Both the position numbers and the translations under genes were made by a program. 64,000 bases of DNA from Thermoplasmata archaeon (GTDB taxonomy: Archaea; Thermoplasmatota; Thermoplasmata; RBG-16-68-12; SOIM01), in contig JAGLME010000015.1 of NCBI GenBank assembly GCA_023140195.1, positions 248,001 through 312,000 on the forward strand, in the 5' to 3' direction. Each line of letters starts with the position of its first letter. Positions within the stretch are counted from its first letter, which is position 1. Shown here piece by piece: positions 7,848-14,905 of this stretch. The notes beneath the pieces were generated by a model. That model saw nothing but the letters and a program-made list of their open reading frames with translations, had not been told where the DNA came from and did no database searches.

Positions 7848-8312
7848 ATGCCTTTAGTGAATAAAAGAACAGAGACCCAGGAGGAGTTCGACAGGGCAAA
7901 ACTGGAAGAGTCTGTTAGACGGGCTGGAGCTACTGAAGAGACGGCAAAAGAGATTGCATCGAGAATCGATCCCGCTACATTGAAGACAACCGAGGAAATT
8001 AGGAGACATGTAGTCGAAGAGTTGAGAAAGACGGATGCGGCTATTGCCGAACGATATGAGAGAACAAGGAATCTTGCAGCAAAGAAAGCAATGGAAGCAG
8101 TAATGGGCACAGTTAGGTTGCACATGGAAACTATGAAAGCATTGGGCGCGAACACAGGCGATACGATTGTCATAGAGCACCTGGAGAATACACATACCTT
8201 GAGAGCAGAAACTGCTTCTGTCGAAAGAAAGGAGATGCATCTGCACAAGAGGGACTTGGAAACACTGGGTGCAACCGAGGGAGCAAGACTGGCTGTGAGA
8301 CGAAGCACATAG
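7848..8312 (+). CDS. ATP-cone domain protein with a C-terminal beta-barrel-like domain
   Basis: 154 residues from ATG 7848. The track begins at GTG 7836, but that codon is part of the GGGAGGTGA ribosome site, which is correctly spaced for 7848. Residues about 3-90 match the ATP-cone fold (VNKRTETQEEFDRAKLEESV, then RRAGA and an EEIRRHVVEEL helix), known as the nucleotide-sensing domain of ribonucleotide reductases and NrdR. The C-terminal part has two strand-turn repeats, MKALGANTGDTIVI and LETLGATEGARLAV, resembling the half-repeats of a double-psi or AbrB-like barrel. A nucleotide-responsive regulator is possible, but no reductase gene is nearby. A strong hairpin terminator follows directly. 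Confidence 0.75.
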   Translation: MPLVNKRTETQEEFDRAKLEESVRRAGATEETAKEIASRIDPATLKTTEEIRRHVVEELRKTDAAIAERYERTRNLAAKKAMEAVMGTVRLHMETMKALGANTGDTIVIEHLENTHTLRAETASVERKEMHLHKRDLETLGATEGARLAVRRST

Positions 8313-8313
8313 T

Positions 8314-8346
8314 GGAGGAAAAACCCTCCTTTTTTCATTTTTTTGG
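8314..8346 (+). terminator. Hairpin plus T-tract terminator of the ATP-cone gene
   Basis: GGAGG-AAAAAC-CCTCC followed by TTTTTT and, after CA, a second T-run. It starts two bases after the stop codon. Confidence 0.75.
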
Positions 8347-8682
8347 GAAAAGAACCCCGCCTCTTGAATCTATGAAGAGGACATTCCTTCTATGAGTGGA
8401 TTCGATATTACCAAGAAGTTTCGATTTCAGGATGTCCTTCCTGTTTGAACAAAGGAACTCCTTGTTTTCTGTGCATCGGTCGCAACTGTCCGATGCGTTT
8501 CCTGTCGCAACCACGCTACAAGAATCCACACCTGCTGAGGACCTCTGCAATCGATTCGACCGCGCGATCCGGCGAGAGATTTGATAGGCTCAACCGCATA
8601 CTGAGAACTTGGCAAGACATACGGTATGGTCCTTCAAGAAGCAAGAACACTCATCTAGGGGCTAGGGAGTATTCTGATACAA
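8347..8682. other. Intergenic region
   Basis: No convincing gene. At 8373-8390 the sequence ATGAAGAGGACATTCCTTC resembles the right half of the palindromic repeat family, but the left TGTCG arm is missing, so it is at best a degenerate copy. Confidence 0.4.
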
Positions 8683-9006
8683 TTATCGCCCTTCTATGCG
8701 AAGAGCCCCCAATTCGCATGCTATGTTGTCAGTGAGCTGATATACGAACAGGCCACCGCGCTTCCGCCCCTTGGGAGATTCGGGACTATATCGGTTCAAA
8801 AGGTCTGCCTCCAAGAGCTTTCGAACCTTTGCCATGCACATGGACAGCTTCAGACCAGTAGAATAGCATATCTCTTCGATCGTAAGCGGCTGTTCCAGAG
8901 CACATGCCAGTATGAAGATGTCTTCTTCATCAACTTCAACATCGGACTTGTTCTGGAGATAGCTTTTCAAATCCTCGAACTTGCCAAGAGTCTTTTCTCG
9001 GTTCAT
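8683..9006 (-). CDS. Winged-helix transcription regulator (small)
   Basis: 107 residues. Residues about 27-75 form a helix-turn-helix unit (DIFILACALEQPLTIEEICYSTGLKLSMCMAKVRKLLEADLL), followed by a wing with KGRKRGGLFVYQLT. This layout is common among small archaeal one-domain wHTH regulators of the ArsR/MarR kind. A TGAGGTAA ribosome site precedes ATG 9006. About 50 bases upstream of the start lie three GATAAT half sites in alternating orientation (9056-9085), a plausible autoregulatory operator. Ligand and targets cannot be read. Confidence 0.75.
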   Translation of the reverse strand: MNREKTLGKFEDLKSYLQNKSDVEVDEEDIFILACALEQPLTIEEICYSTGLKLSMCMAKVRKLLEADLLNRYSPESPKGRKRGGLFVYQLTDNIACELGALRIEGR

Positions 9007-9055
9007 ATGATTGGTTACCTCAGCAATGCAAGAACGCTACGTCGGTTGCCAAAAG

Positions 9056-9085
9056 GATAATGTTATCATTATCAGACGGGATAAT
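9056..9085. promoter_or_regulatory. Triple GATAAT half-site array (candidate operator)
   Basis: GATAAT at 9056-9061, ATTATC at 9068-9073 and GATAAT at 9080-9085. Successive starts are 12 bases apart in alternating orientation, about one helical turn. The array sits upstream of the wHTH gene at 8683-9006. Confidence 0.4.
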
Positions 9086-9111
9086 AGTGAGGCGAACCTG
9101 CTAGCTGTTGA

Positions 9112-9303
9112 GACCTTCCCTATGAACTAAGACCTATCCTTGGGGTTGGGGACGATGTTACTTTCAGTGGGTACAGCCAAATGGGTCTCTTAATCGAAAG
9201 GTACGCAACAACCAAAAGGACTGGGAAGGGCGAAAGAATCTCCATCCCGAACGCCGTCGTCATGAGGAACGTGACCGTGAAGATGTCTCCAGAACTCGGT
9301 TAG
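9112..9303 (+). pseudogene. Fragment of an MscS-type mechanosensitive channel
   Basis: An open stretch with no start codon reads LRPILGVGDDVTFSGY, then LLIERYATTKRTGKGE and ISIPNAVVMRNVTV, ending at TAG 9301. This order matches the beta domain of MscS (RPF-GD-V...G...T...DGE...IPN...N). The transmembrane part and the rest of the C-terminal domain are absent. It is a remnant too short and too headless for the ORF track, and one of several decayed genes in the left half of the element. Confidence 0.55.
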
Positions 9304-9409
9304 GACATGGCAACAACAAACGGAATGAGCTAAGGTTCTTATCAGATTGGAAAACCAGTGTCGAAAGCCTTTTAAGTTGTCGAGAATTCAAAACTGCTTA
9401 GAGGATAGA

Positions 9410-9670
9410 ATGCGTTGTGAAGATTGTGACAATGAGGTTTCCCTCGAGGCTCAGTTTTGTCCGTTCTGCGGAGTCGAAATACGAACGACAACGAAGACTG
9501 TGGGTACGATCGAAGAAGCTGGGAGAAGGACAGTGGACCTGGGAAAGAAAGCGGTCGAGAAAGGAAAGCCGGTTCTAAAGGACGCCGCCCGCTTGACAGG
9601 AAAAGCTCTTGGCAAGCTGGGCTCTGCCACTAAGAAAGCTGGGAACAAGCTCAAGGGTACTGAAGAGTAA
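9410..9670 (+). CDS. Small zinc-ribbon protein with basic amphipathic tail
   Basis: 86 residues from ATG 9410. The upstream part of the ORF-track entry is non-coding, because GAGG lies six bases before this ATG and a TTTTAAG box about 40 bases before. The N-terminus is a one-knuckle-pair zinc ribbon (CEDC...CPFC near residues 3-22). The rest is a Lys/Ala/Gly-rich amphipathic segment with repeated KKAxxKxK patterns, like membrane-surface or nucleic-acid-binding tails. The function is unknown; zinc binding is inferred from the cysteines. Confidence 0.7.
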   Translation: MRCEDCDNEVSLEAQFCPFCGVEIRTTTKTVGTIEEAGRRTVDLGKKAVEKGKPVLKDAARLTGKALGKLGSATKKAGNKLKGTEE

Positions 9671-10091
9671 TCGAGTAAACTGAGATACCCAGATCGCCCG
9701 TAAGACTCATTGACATTGAGGGAACGAACAGAGAAGTCTCTGCCCTTCGGGTCGACAGTGTTCTTGCTCATTTATCACGTATTGGTAAGAATGGACAACA
9801 ATAGTGTAAAGAGTGCTCAGATCAGTGAGGTAGGTGGCTCTCCTCCGCGAGAATTGCTCCGAAATCATTAAGTCGGCTTCTCAAATCAGGAACCGGATAT
9901 CATGGGAAATGGAGAAATTGTCGTCGGAAAGAAGGTCATAAGACCGTCTTGGTGGAATCGAAGGAGTGTACTAAGTTCACGGTGCACAAATATGAGGAAC
10001 AGAACCCAAGACTATAGGACATTCTGGCTTGCTTGGAGTCAGATTTGAAGAAGCAATAAATATGCTTCAGAAACATGTATTTCCTGAGAAG
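9671..10091. other. Intergenic region with a possible frame-broken mini-gene
   Basis: ATG 9902 begins MGNGEIVVGKKV; after an apparent one-base slip the neighbouring frame reads KTVLVESKECTKFTVHKYEEQ to a stop near 10014. Together these would make a small protein of about 38 residues, but no homolog is recognised. A TATA-like AATAAATA lies at 10053-10060 before the coiled-coil gene. Confidence 0.25.
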
Positions 10092-10598
10092 ATGGACGAA
10101 GAGGGCCCTCAAATGGATTCCGAGATTGATCTACACCTGAAGAAGAAGGAAGTCGTCCGCAAACTGGCCGAGCTGTCACAATATGAGGAGGACCTGAAGT
10201 CGAAAGAAGCTGATCTCCGAGAATTGCACCGCAGACTGTCTCAACGAGAGGATGAGATAGAGAAGAAAGAGGAGCACCTATCCCTATGGGAAAAGGAACT
10301 CAGGGGGATAGCCGCGCAGGTCGCCGAAGAGAAGAGAATAATGAAAGAGACAGTCGAGCCGGATGAGATGCCTACTATGGCGCCCGGAGATGCCGAAATT
10401 CCTGTCGAGGAGAAGGAGAAGACAGCCATATGGGCCGAGAGTCTTCCAGAAGTAGAACCGATACAAGAAGAACCCATGGAGGAGGAACAACTCATATCGG
10501 ACGACCCAATAGAAAAAGATAGCGAGCAAGATGTCCCTAGAGAAGTCCCCTTGAAAAAGGTCAAAAAGAAGAAAAAGAGGTTTGGGCTGTTCAAATAG
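10092..10598 (+). CDS. Coiled-coil acidic/basic protein
   Basis: 168 residues from ATG 10092, chosen because AATAAATA at 10053-10060 places a leaderless or short-leader transcript here; the track start is a TTG at 10029. Residues about 10-85 form a heptad coiled coil rich in Glu and Lys (LAELSQYEEDLKSKEADLRE and continuing). A Glu/Pro-rich acidic linker follows, and the protein ends in a very basic tail, KKVKKKKKRFGLFK. No enzyme motif is present. It could be a scaffold or nucleic-acid-associated protein; the family is unrecognised. Confidence 0.6.
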   Translation: MDEEGPQMDSEIDLHLKKKEVVRKLAELSQYEEDLKSKEADLRELHRRLSQREDEIEKKEEHLSLWEKELRGIAAQVAEEKRIMKETVEPDEMPTMAPGDAEIPVEEKEKTAIWAESLPEVEPIQEEPMEEEQLISDDPIEKDSEQDVPREVPLKKVKKKKKRFGLFK

Positions 10599-10602
10599 AA
10601 AG

Positions 10603-10631
10603 AATGTCGTCGTTCTTTTCGAAGTGCGACA
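10603..10631 (-). repeat. Palindromic repeat copy 3 (TGTCG-N18-GACATT family)
   Basis: On the minus strand this is TGTCG-N18-GACATT, five bases past the stop of the 10636-12240 gene and in its sense direction. With flanks it differs from copy 5 (20229-20257) at only 2 of 34 positions. Confidence 0.8.
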
Positions 10632-10635
10632 TAAA

Positions 10636-12240
10636 TCACTGGGATACCAATCTTCTTTGAAAGCGAAGCCCGAAGCCTCCTATCGGGTCCGCGATGGGTG
10701 GAGAAACCTCATGCTCTTCTCTGAAGTGTGATGATAGACATCCCCTGGAATCAGACAACAAACGACCCTCCCTATGATCCCCAACGTCTATTACCCTTAT
10801 GACGTCATGAAGCTCGAAGGCCTCACCATCCTTCCACTGACCAGTGACCTTCATATCCACCTCTTCTGAAACGGATACTATGGCCTGCACCGCAGAGCGA
10901 CTGAACTTGACCGTAAGGGTTGTGTCATTTTGTATGCCCCACCATTCGGGTTCGATGACCTCGTTCAGCAGAAGAGATGTTGGGTCAATGTCCTCGGCCA
11001 TGGCATTCTCGGTTGTGATGTAGGCTGTGATCCATCTTCCTCCGGACTTGAGGTTGAGGGTATTGGGATCGATATCCAATCTGGCTTCGGCGTGAGCGGT
11101 CCCCTCGATATAGTAAACCCGGTTTCCGGATGTGGTGCACATATTGATTCCACACATCGCGAAATACCGGAAGTGAACGGTACCGATTACAAACGTTGAC
11201 CAAGTGGTACCATCGTACCAAACTATGTTGTGTCCAGAGATCTCTGATGCGCCTGCGTAGATTCTGTTCTCGAAGACGAAACCTCTTGTGAAGATCTCAT
11301 AGGACAGATTCTCGCCAGTCCAAGTCATTCCGTCCTGTGTCTTCCAATGCCATCCCCATCGGTAGCTCAGGGCATGAAGATGACCACTGTAGTTCACTAG
11401 TCCGAATATGCCGTGTCCGCCCAGCTTCCATTCCGTGTCACCGTCCACCGCTCCGCCCAAGGAATACCACCAGGTGTTGTTCGAAGGGTAGTATCTAAGA
11501 ACCGAAGCAGAGTCATAGGTGGAAAGATACAGATTTCCGTTGAATTCTTCGAGCTTGGCTCCGTCGTCGAATCTGCCGATATCTGCACGAGAATTGTTCG
11601 TCCAATGCCAATCTTCGGCAGACATACAGGGTGCGTTGTCACAATACTTCACAAAGAAGTAGTTCGAATTCCCCGGTATGGATGTACATATGGTTCCAGC
11701 AGCGTACAGGCGGTCGTTGAAGACCTTGAAATCTTCAATCCAACCAGAGACGCTCGTGGACGAAAACCAAACATCCTCGGGTATTGAACCGAAGGTTGTA
11801 CCGTCGAAATAGAGAAGCGGTCCAGTGGTTGAACGCTTCGTGCCCCTATTCCCCCAGAATGCAACGCCTCCGTATGTGCCGGACGAATACACAAAGTACA
11901 CACCTGCGTCTTTCCACTTCGTGCAGACATCGGTCACTGGGTCATACCTGTAGATGTAGGGATGGTTCGATGCACTCGCGGAACCAATGTAGAGATAACC
12001 TTGATACTCGAGCATTGTCGTGAAAATGTCACCGTCAGGAACAGAACATGGGAGAACTGAAAGCTCATCTTCATTGACGGTCATGGGATTGCTGTGTTCA
12101 GCGAGATCAGAGACTCCCCTCGTGAGGCTGTCATTGGCCAAAACAGAAGCAGTCAAAGTGGTACTGATGATCAAAGAGCTGCTCAATAGCACAAGGATGA
12201 TTCCTGATATGCTACCCCCCTTTCTGCGAACCTCACACAT
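10636..12240 (-). CDS. Secreted beta-propeller-like protein with DIDPDTLNLKS-type C-terminal module
   Basis: About 534 residues from ATG 12240, preceded by GGTGGAG at good spacing; the track start 12303 is upstream. A signal peptide (GIILVLLSSSLIISTTLTASVLA) leads into an irregular propeller-like region with kelch-like strands such as YIYRYDPVTD and VLRYYPSNNTWW. Residues about 415-510 form a module (RLDIDPNTLNLKSGGRWITAY ... VKFSRSAV ... VTGQWKDGEAFELHDVIRVI) shared with the 18695-20191 gene. The last 45 residues after HDVIRVI are not shared and read as a run-on, possibly from a small frameshift near the original stop. Extracellular role unknown. Confidence 0.75.
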   Translation of the reverse strand: MCEVRRKGGSISGIILVLLSSSLIISTTLTASVLANDSLTRGVSDLAEHSNPMTVNEDELSVLPCSVPDGDIFTTMLEYQGYLYIGSASASNHPYIYRYDPVTDVCTKWKDAGVYFVYSSGTYGGVAFWGNRGTKRSTTGPLLYFDGTTFGSIPEDVWFSSTSVSGWIEDFKVFNDRLYAAGTICTSIPGNSNYFFVKYCDNAPCMSAEDWHWTNNSRADIGRFDDGAKLEEFNGNLYLSTYDSASVLRYYPSNNTWWYSLGGAVDGDTEWKLGGHGIFGLVNYSGHLHALSYRWGWHWKTQDGMTWTGENLSYEIFTRGFVFENRIYAGASEISGHNIVWYDGTTWSTFVIGTVHFRYFAMCGINMCTTSGNRVYYIEGTAHAEARLDIDPNTLNLKSGGRWITAYITTENAMAEDIDPTSLLLNEVIEPEWWGIQNDTTLTVKFSRSAVQAIVSVSEEVDMKVTGQWKDGEAFELHDVIRVIDVGDHREGRLLSDSRGCLSSHFREEHEVSPPIADPIGGFGLRFQRRLVSQ

Positions 12241-12408
12241 CTCAACTCCACCAGTATCGGAATTGTCTGGCTTGTATAAGACGACGCTTGTTCTGAATTC
12301 CATATGCTTTTAAGGAAACTCGCCCGTCTCTGCATAGCGCGAATCTGAAAGGACGATTATTGACGTGTATCCATTGGCTTGAGTTCTGCAACGCACCCGG
12401 TCGTTCGT

Positions 12409-12873
12409 CTACTCTGATTGGGCCGTCCCACCTTTCGGTTCCTTGACTCCTTCTCCTCTCCTCGCGACGGCACCCATCCCGATCAGGGCCACGATTAGGA
12501 GGACAACGTTGACTATCAGTCCCACAGAGAACCAATTCTCGATATCCGGTACACTGATCGGACCTGGATGATTCAACCAGGAGTAGATTGCGATGATCGC
12601 CTCGACGACAACGAATGGAAGTGCCACAAGAATGGAGGTGTGTCTTCTGTCGGCAGCCAATGCCTTCGCTTTCGCCAAGGGGAGGTATCTCTTGCATCTC
12701 GGACACATCTCCAGTTTCTGCTCACATTGCTCGTGCAGAGCGAGACCGCACCAGTCACATTCGGTTGCCTTGTTCCCCGAAGCTATTTCGGAACCGCAGA
12801 CCGCACAAGGCTCAAGCTGCTGGACTTCCTCCCTGACTTCCACCTCTGGATCCACGTAGGACTCCTTTTCCAC
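12409..12873 (-). CDS. Membrane protein with N-terminal zinc-finger-like cysteine cluster
   Basis: 154 residues starting with GTG directly after the TGA of the upstream gene (TGAGTG junction), so translation is probably coupled. Residues about 22-60 hold CAVCGSE, CDWCG and CPRCK pairs plus a histidine (LHEQCEQ), like a treble-clef/RING-type zinc site. Two transmembrane helices follow at about 82-100 and 115-138. The protein ends in a short charged tail. Being co-translated with the large secreted CARDB protein, it may be a membrane partner or processing factor for it. No family assigned. Confidence 0.7.
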   Translation of the reverse strand: MEKESYVDPEVEVREEVQQLEPCAVCGSEIASGNKATECDWCGLALHEQCEQKLEMCPRCKRYLPLAKAKALAADRRHTSILVALPFVVVEAIIAIYSWLNHPGPISVPDIENWFSVGLIVNVVLLIVALIGMGAVARRGEGVKEPKGGTAQSE

Positions 12874-14823
12874 TCAGACCACCTCTTTCACCCTCTCACT
12901 CTCTTCGGTCTCAGGAGGGCTCTCAGCAATCCCATCCCCGACGACTTCTTCCATCTCCATCTCCTTTTCTTTTTCGAGGAGGGTTTCTTCCACTTCTCTT
13001 ATCTTCTTTCTGGCCATCAGGAGAGGTCTCTTGTAGCCTACCACTGCTCCGATCATCATGACGATTATCATGAAGATGACGGCAATCCAGGGTTTGTAGT
13101 TGGATCCGTAAACCACTATCCCGAGTGACTGCGGTTCGCCGGTGTTGTTCAGATTGTCAGTGCTGCGGTAATAGATGGTGTGCCCTCCAACACTGTCGAA
13201 CCTGAAAGGTCCTGTGTACGTTCTCCAGTCCGTCTCATCGTCCAACCTGTATTCGATGACTTCAACCCCGCAACCTCCCCGATCATCGGCCGAGAGTTCG
13301 AACTCGGTCTCGAGCTCCACATATGGAATTCCATCCCTGTCCAGTCTTGGCTCTCCGATGTGAACCTGAGCTTGGGGGGCGGTGTCATCCACATACACTG
13401 TACGGTTATTCGTGATTTCCGCATTTCCAAGGAAGTCGACAGAATACCATTCGATGAATCTCAATCCGTCCGTCGTGCCAAGACCAACTAGGTCGCCCTG
13501 AGAGTAGTCAGTCCAAGGCCCCCAATCAAACACCAACTGAAAGACCCGGTAACTTGTCCGTTCTCTTCCGACTGCCAGCTCTGGCTCGTCATCTCTGATC
13601 CATTCAATATAGATGGGGGTCGCTGGGTCCAGGCTTTTTATCCAGGCAATCCCACCCGACACATACTTCGGCTCGGTGACGCTCAATGTGGCAATTGGTG
13701 GAGAATCGTCCACTATGACTTGTCGAACGTTCATATCTTCCAGATTTCCAAGGCTGTCAAAGCTGGAGAAGTTGATATAGTGAACTCCTTCACCAGCAAT
13801 CGTGAATTGTCCCGTTTCCGAATAATTCCACGGACCCAGACTGTCGACATAGTACAGGACATGCGCCCAATCGGCGACGTGGCTAATCACTAATCCCAAG
13901 GGAGTTGTCGATTTGATGTAGAGGTCTGGGCCTTTGTAATGGTAAGGATCTCTTGGAAGGAGTGATGTAATGGGACCGGGAAGAACGTCGAGTTCAATGG
14001 TCACCCTATTATTGATCTCATTCGTTTCGGTAACGTTGTCATAATAGTCCACTGTTATGTTGAAGAAGAAATGTCCGGCTGATGGAGCTGTCCACGAGAA
14101 GTTGAAAGGTCCAACAGAACTCCCTGCATCGATTGTTGACGCCGTGTCCTGGCCGATCACTCCCGATGCATTGCCTAACACAATCGTATTCGGTTCAGAG
14201 ATAAGGGGTCTGCCAACGTTTGCGATGTTGGACGAAATGGTTGCTGTGCTGAATGAAGCGACCGCCATCGGCGGGAAATAGGGTACGCCATTGATCCTGA
14301 TATCAGTGGGTATCAGATCCACACTTGAGCACACGACATCCCACTGTTGCGAGTTGTTGAAACCTCCTCCGCTCACCCAATTCATCTCGTTGTTGTACGA
14401 GCCTCTTGGAGATACTGGATCGCCTGCAGACCCCGTTCCGTTGCTCGTCGCATTCTGGGCCAGGTCGCCTGAAGGTGTGCAATCAACCTGAATCCTGTAT
14501 AGGTCTCCATCAGTCCAGTTTGTCTCCCTTTGATCCCAAGGAAGGGTGTAGGAATAGAAACCGCCCATCGTGCCGACAGGGTCCCAAGTTGTGTTTGAAG
14601 GGAAACCCTTCCAGGTGGCATTATGCTGTACCCAGACACGGAAGTTCGTGTCATAAGAGAGAAGAAGGCCATCACTGTCGAAGATCATGCCCCAGATGTA
14701 TTGGTCGTCATCCGCGGCTCTGACTGTCTCAGTGAAGAACAAGGGCACTGCAAATGAGAACACTGCAAAAACCACCAGCATCGCTCCCACTTTCTTGACC
14801 ATTTCTTCCGACTGCCAATTCAT
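12874..14823 (-). CDS. Secreted, membrane-anchored CARDB / OmpL47-like repeat protein
   Basis: 649 residues. A signal peptide (VGAMLVVFAVFSFAVPLFF) is followed by a beta domain, a CARDB-like adhesion domain at about 170-280 (SVDLIPTDIRINGVPYFPP ... NEINNRVTIELDV) and three Ig/OmpL47-like units, each containing a YYxxDxxGN-type strand (VHYINFSSFDSLGNLED, FIEWYSVDFLGNAE, TIYYRSTDNLNNTGE). A C-terminal transmembrane helix (IAVIFMIIVMMIGAVVGY) and a charged Glu-rich cytoplasmic tail complete a single-pass surface protein. Its stop abuts the start of the 154-residue zinc-finger membrane protein. Likely a cell-surface adhesin or binding protein. Confidence 0.8.
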   Translation of the reverse strand: MNWQSEEMVKKVGAMLVVFAVFSFAVPLFFTETVRAADDDQYIWGMIFDSDGLLLSYDTNFRVWVQHNATWKGFPSNTTWDPVGTMGGFYSYTLPWDQRETNWTDGDLYRIQVDCTPSGDLAQNATSNGTGSAGDPVSPRGSYNNEMNWVSGGGFNNSQQWDVVCSSVDLIPTDIRINGVPYFPPMAVASFSTATISSNIANVGRPLISEPNTIVLGNASGVIGQDTASTIDAGSSVGPFNFSWTAPSAGHFFFNITVDYYDNVTETNEINNRVTIELDVLPGPITSLLPRDPYHYKGPDLYIKSTTPLGLVISHVADWAHVLYYVDSLGPWNYSETGQFTIAGEGVHYINFSSFDSLGNLEDMNVRQVIVDDSPPIATLSVTEPKYVSGGIAWIKSLDPATPIYIEWIRDDEPELAVGRERTSYRVFQLVFDWGPWTDYSQGDLVGLGTTDGLRFIEWYSVDFLGNAEITNNRTVYVDDTAPQAQVHIGEPRLDRDGIPYVELETEFELSADDRGGCGVEVIEYRLDDETDWRTYTGPFRFDSVGGHTIYYRSTDNLNNTGEPQSLGIVVYGSNYKPWIAVIFMIIVMMIGAVVGYKRPLLMARKKIREVEETLLEKEKEMEMEEVVGDGIAESPPETEESERVKEVV

Positions 14824-14905
14824 TGCATCTCCTCCCAGTGAAACGGAATCTTACTGGAGTACATCAAGTTTCCTCAGATGTGATTTGGGGATACACGGTT
14901 CACTC

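Noticed and set aside
8362-8390. Eighth copy of the palindromic repeat
   Set aside because: The right half matches (ATGAAGAGGACATTCCTTC), but the left TGTCG arm is absent at the fixed distance.
9902-10014. Possible frame-broken 38-residue gene (MGNGEIVVGKKV / KTVLVESKECTKFTVHKYEEQ)
   Set aside because: Too short and without a recognised homolog; recorded only within the intergenic description.
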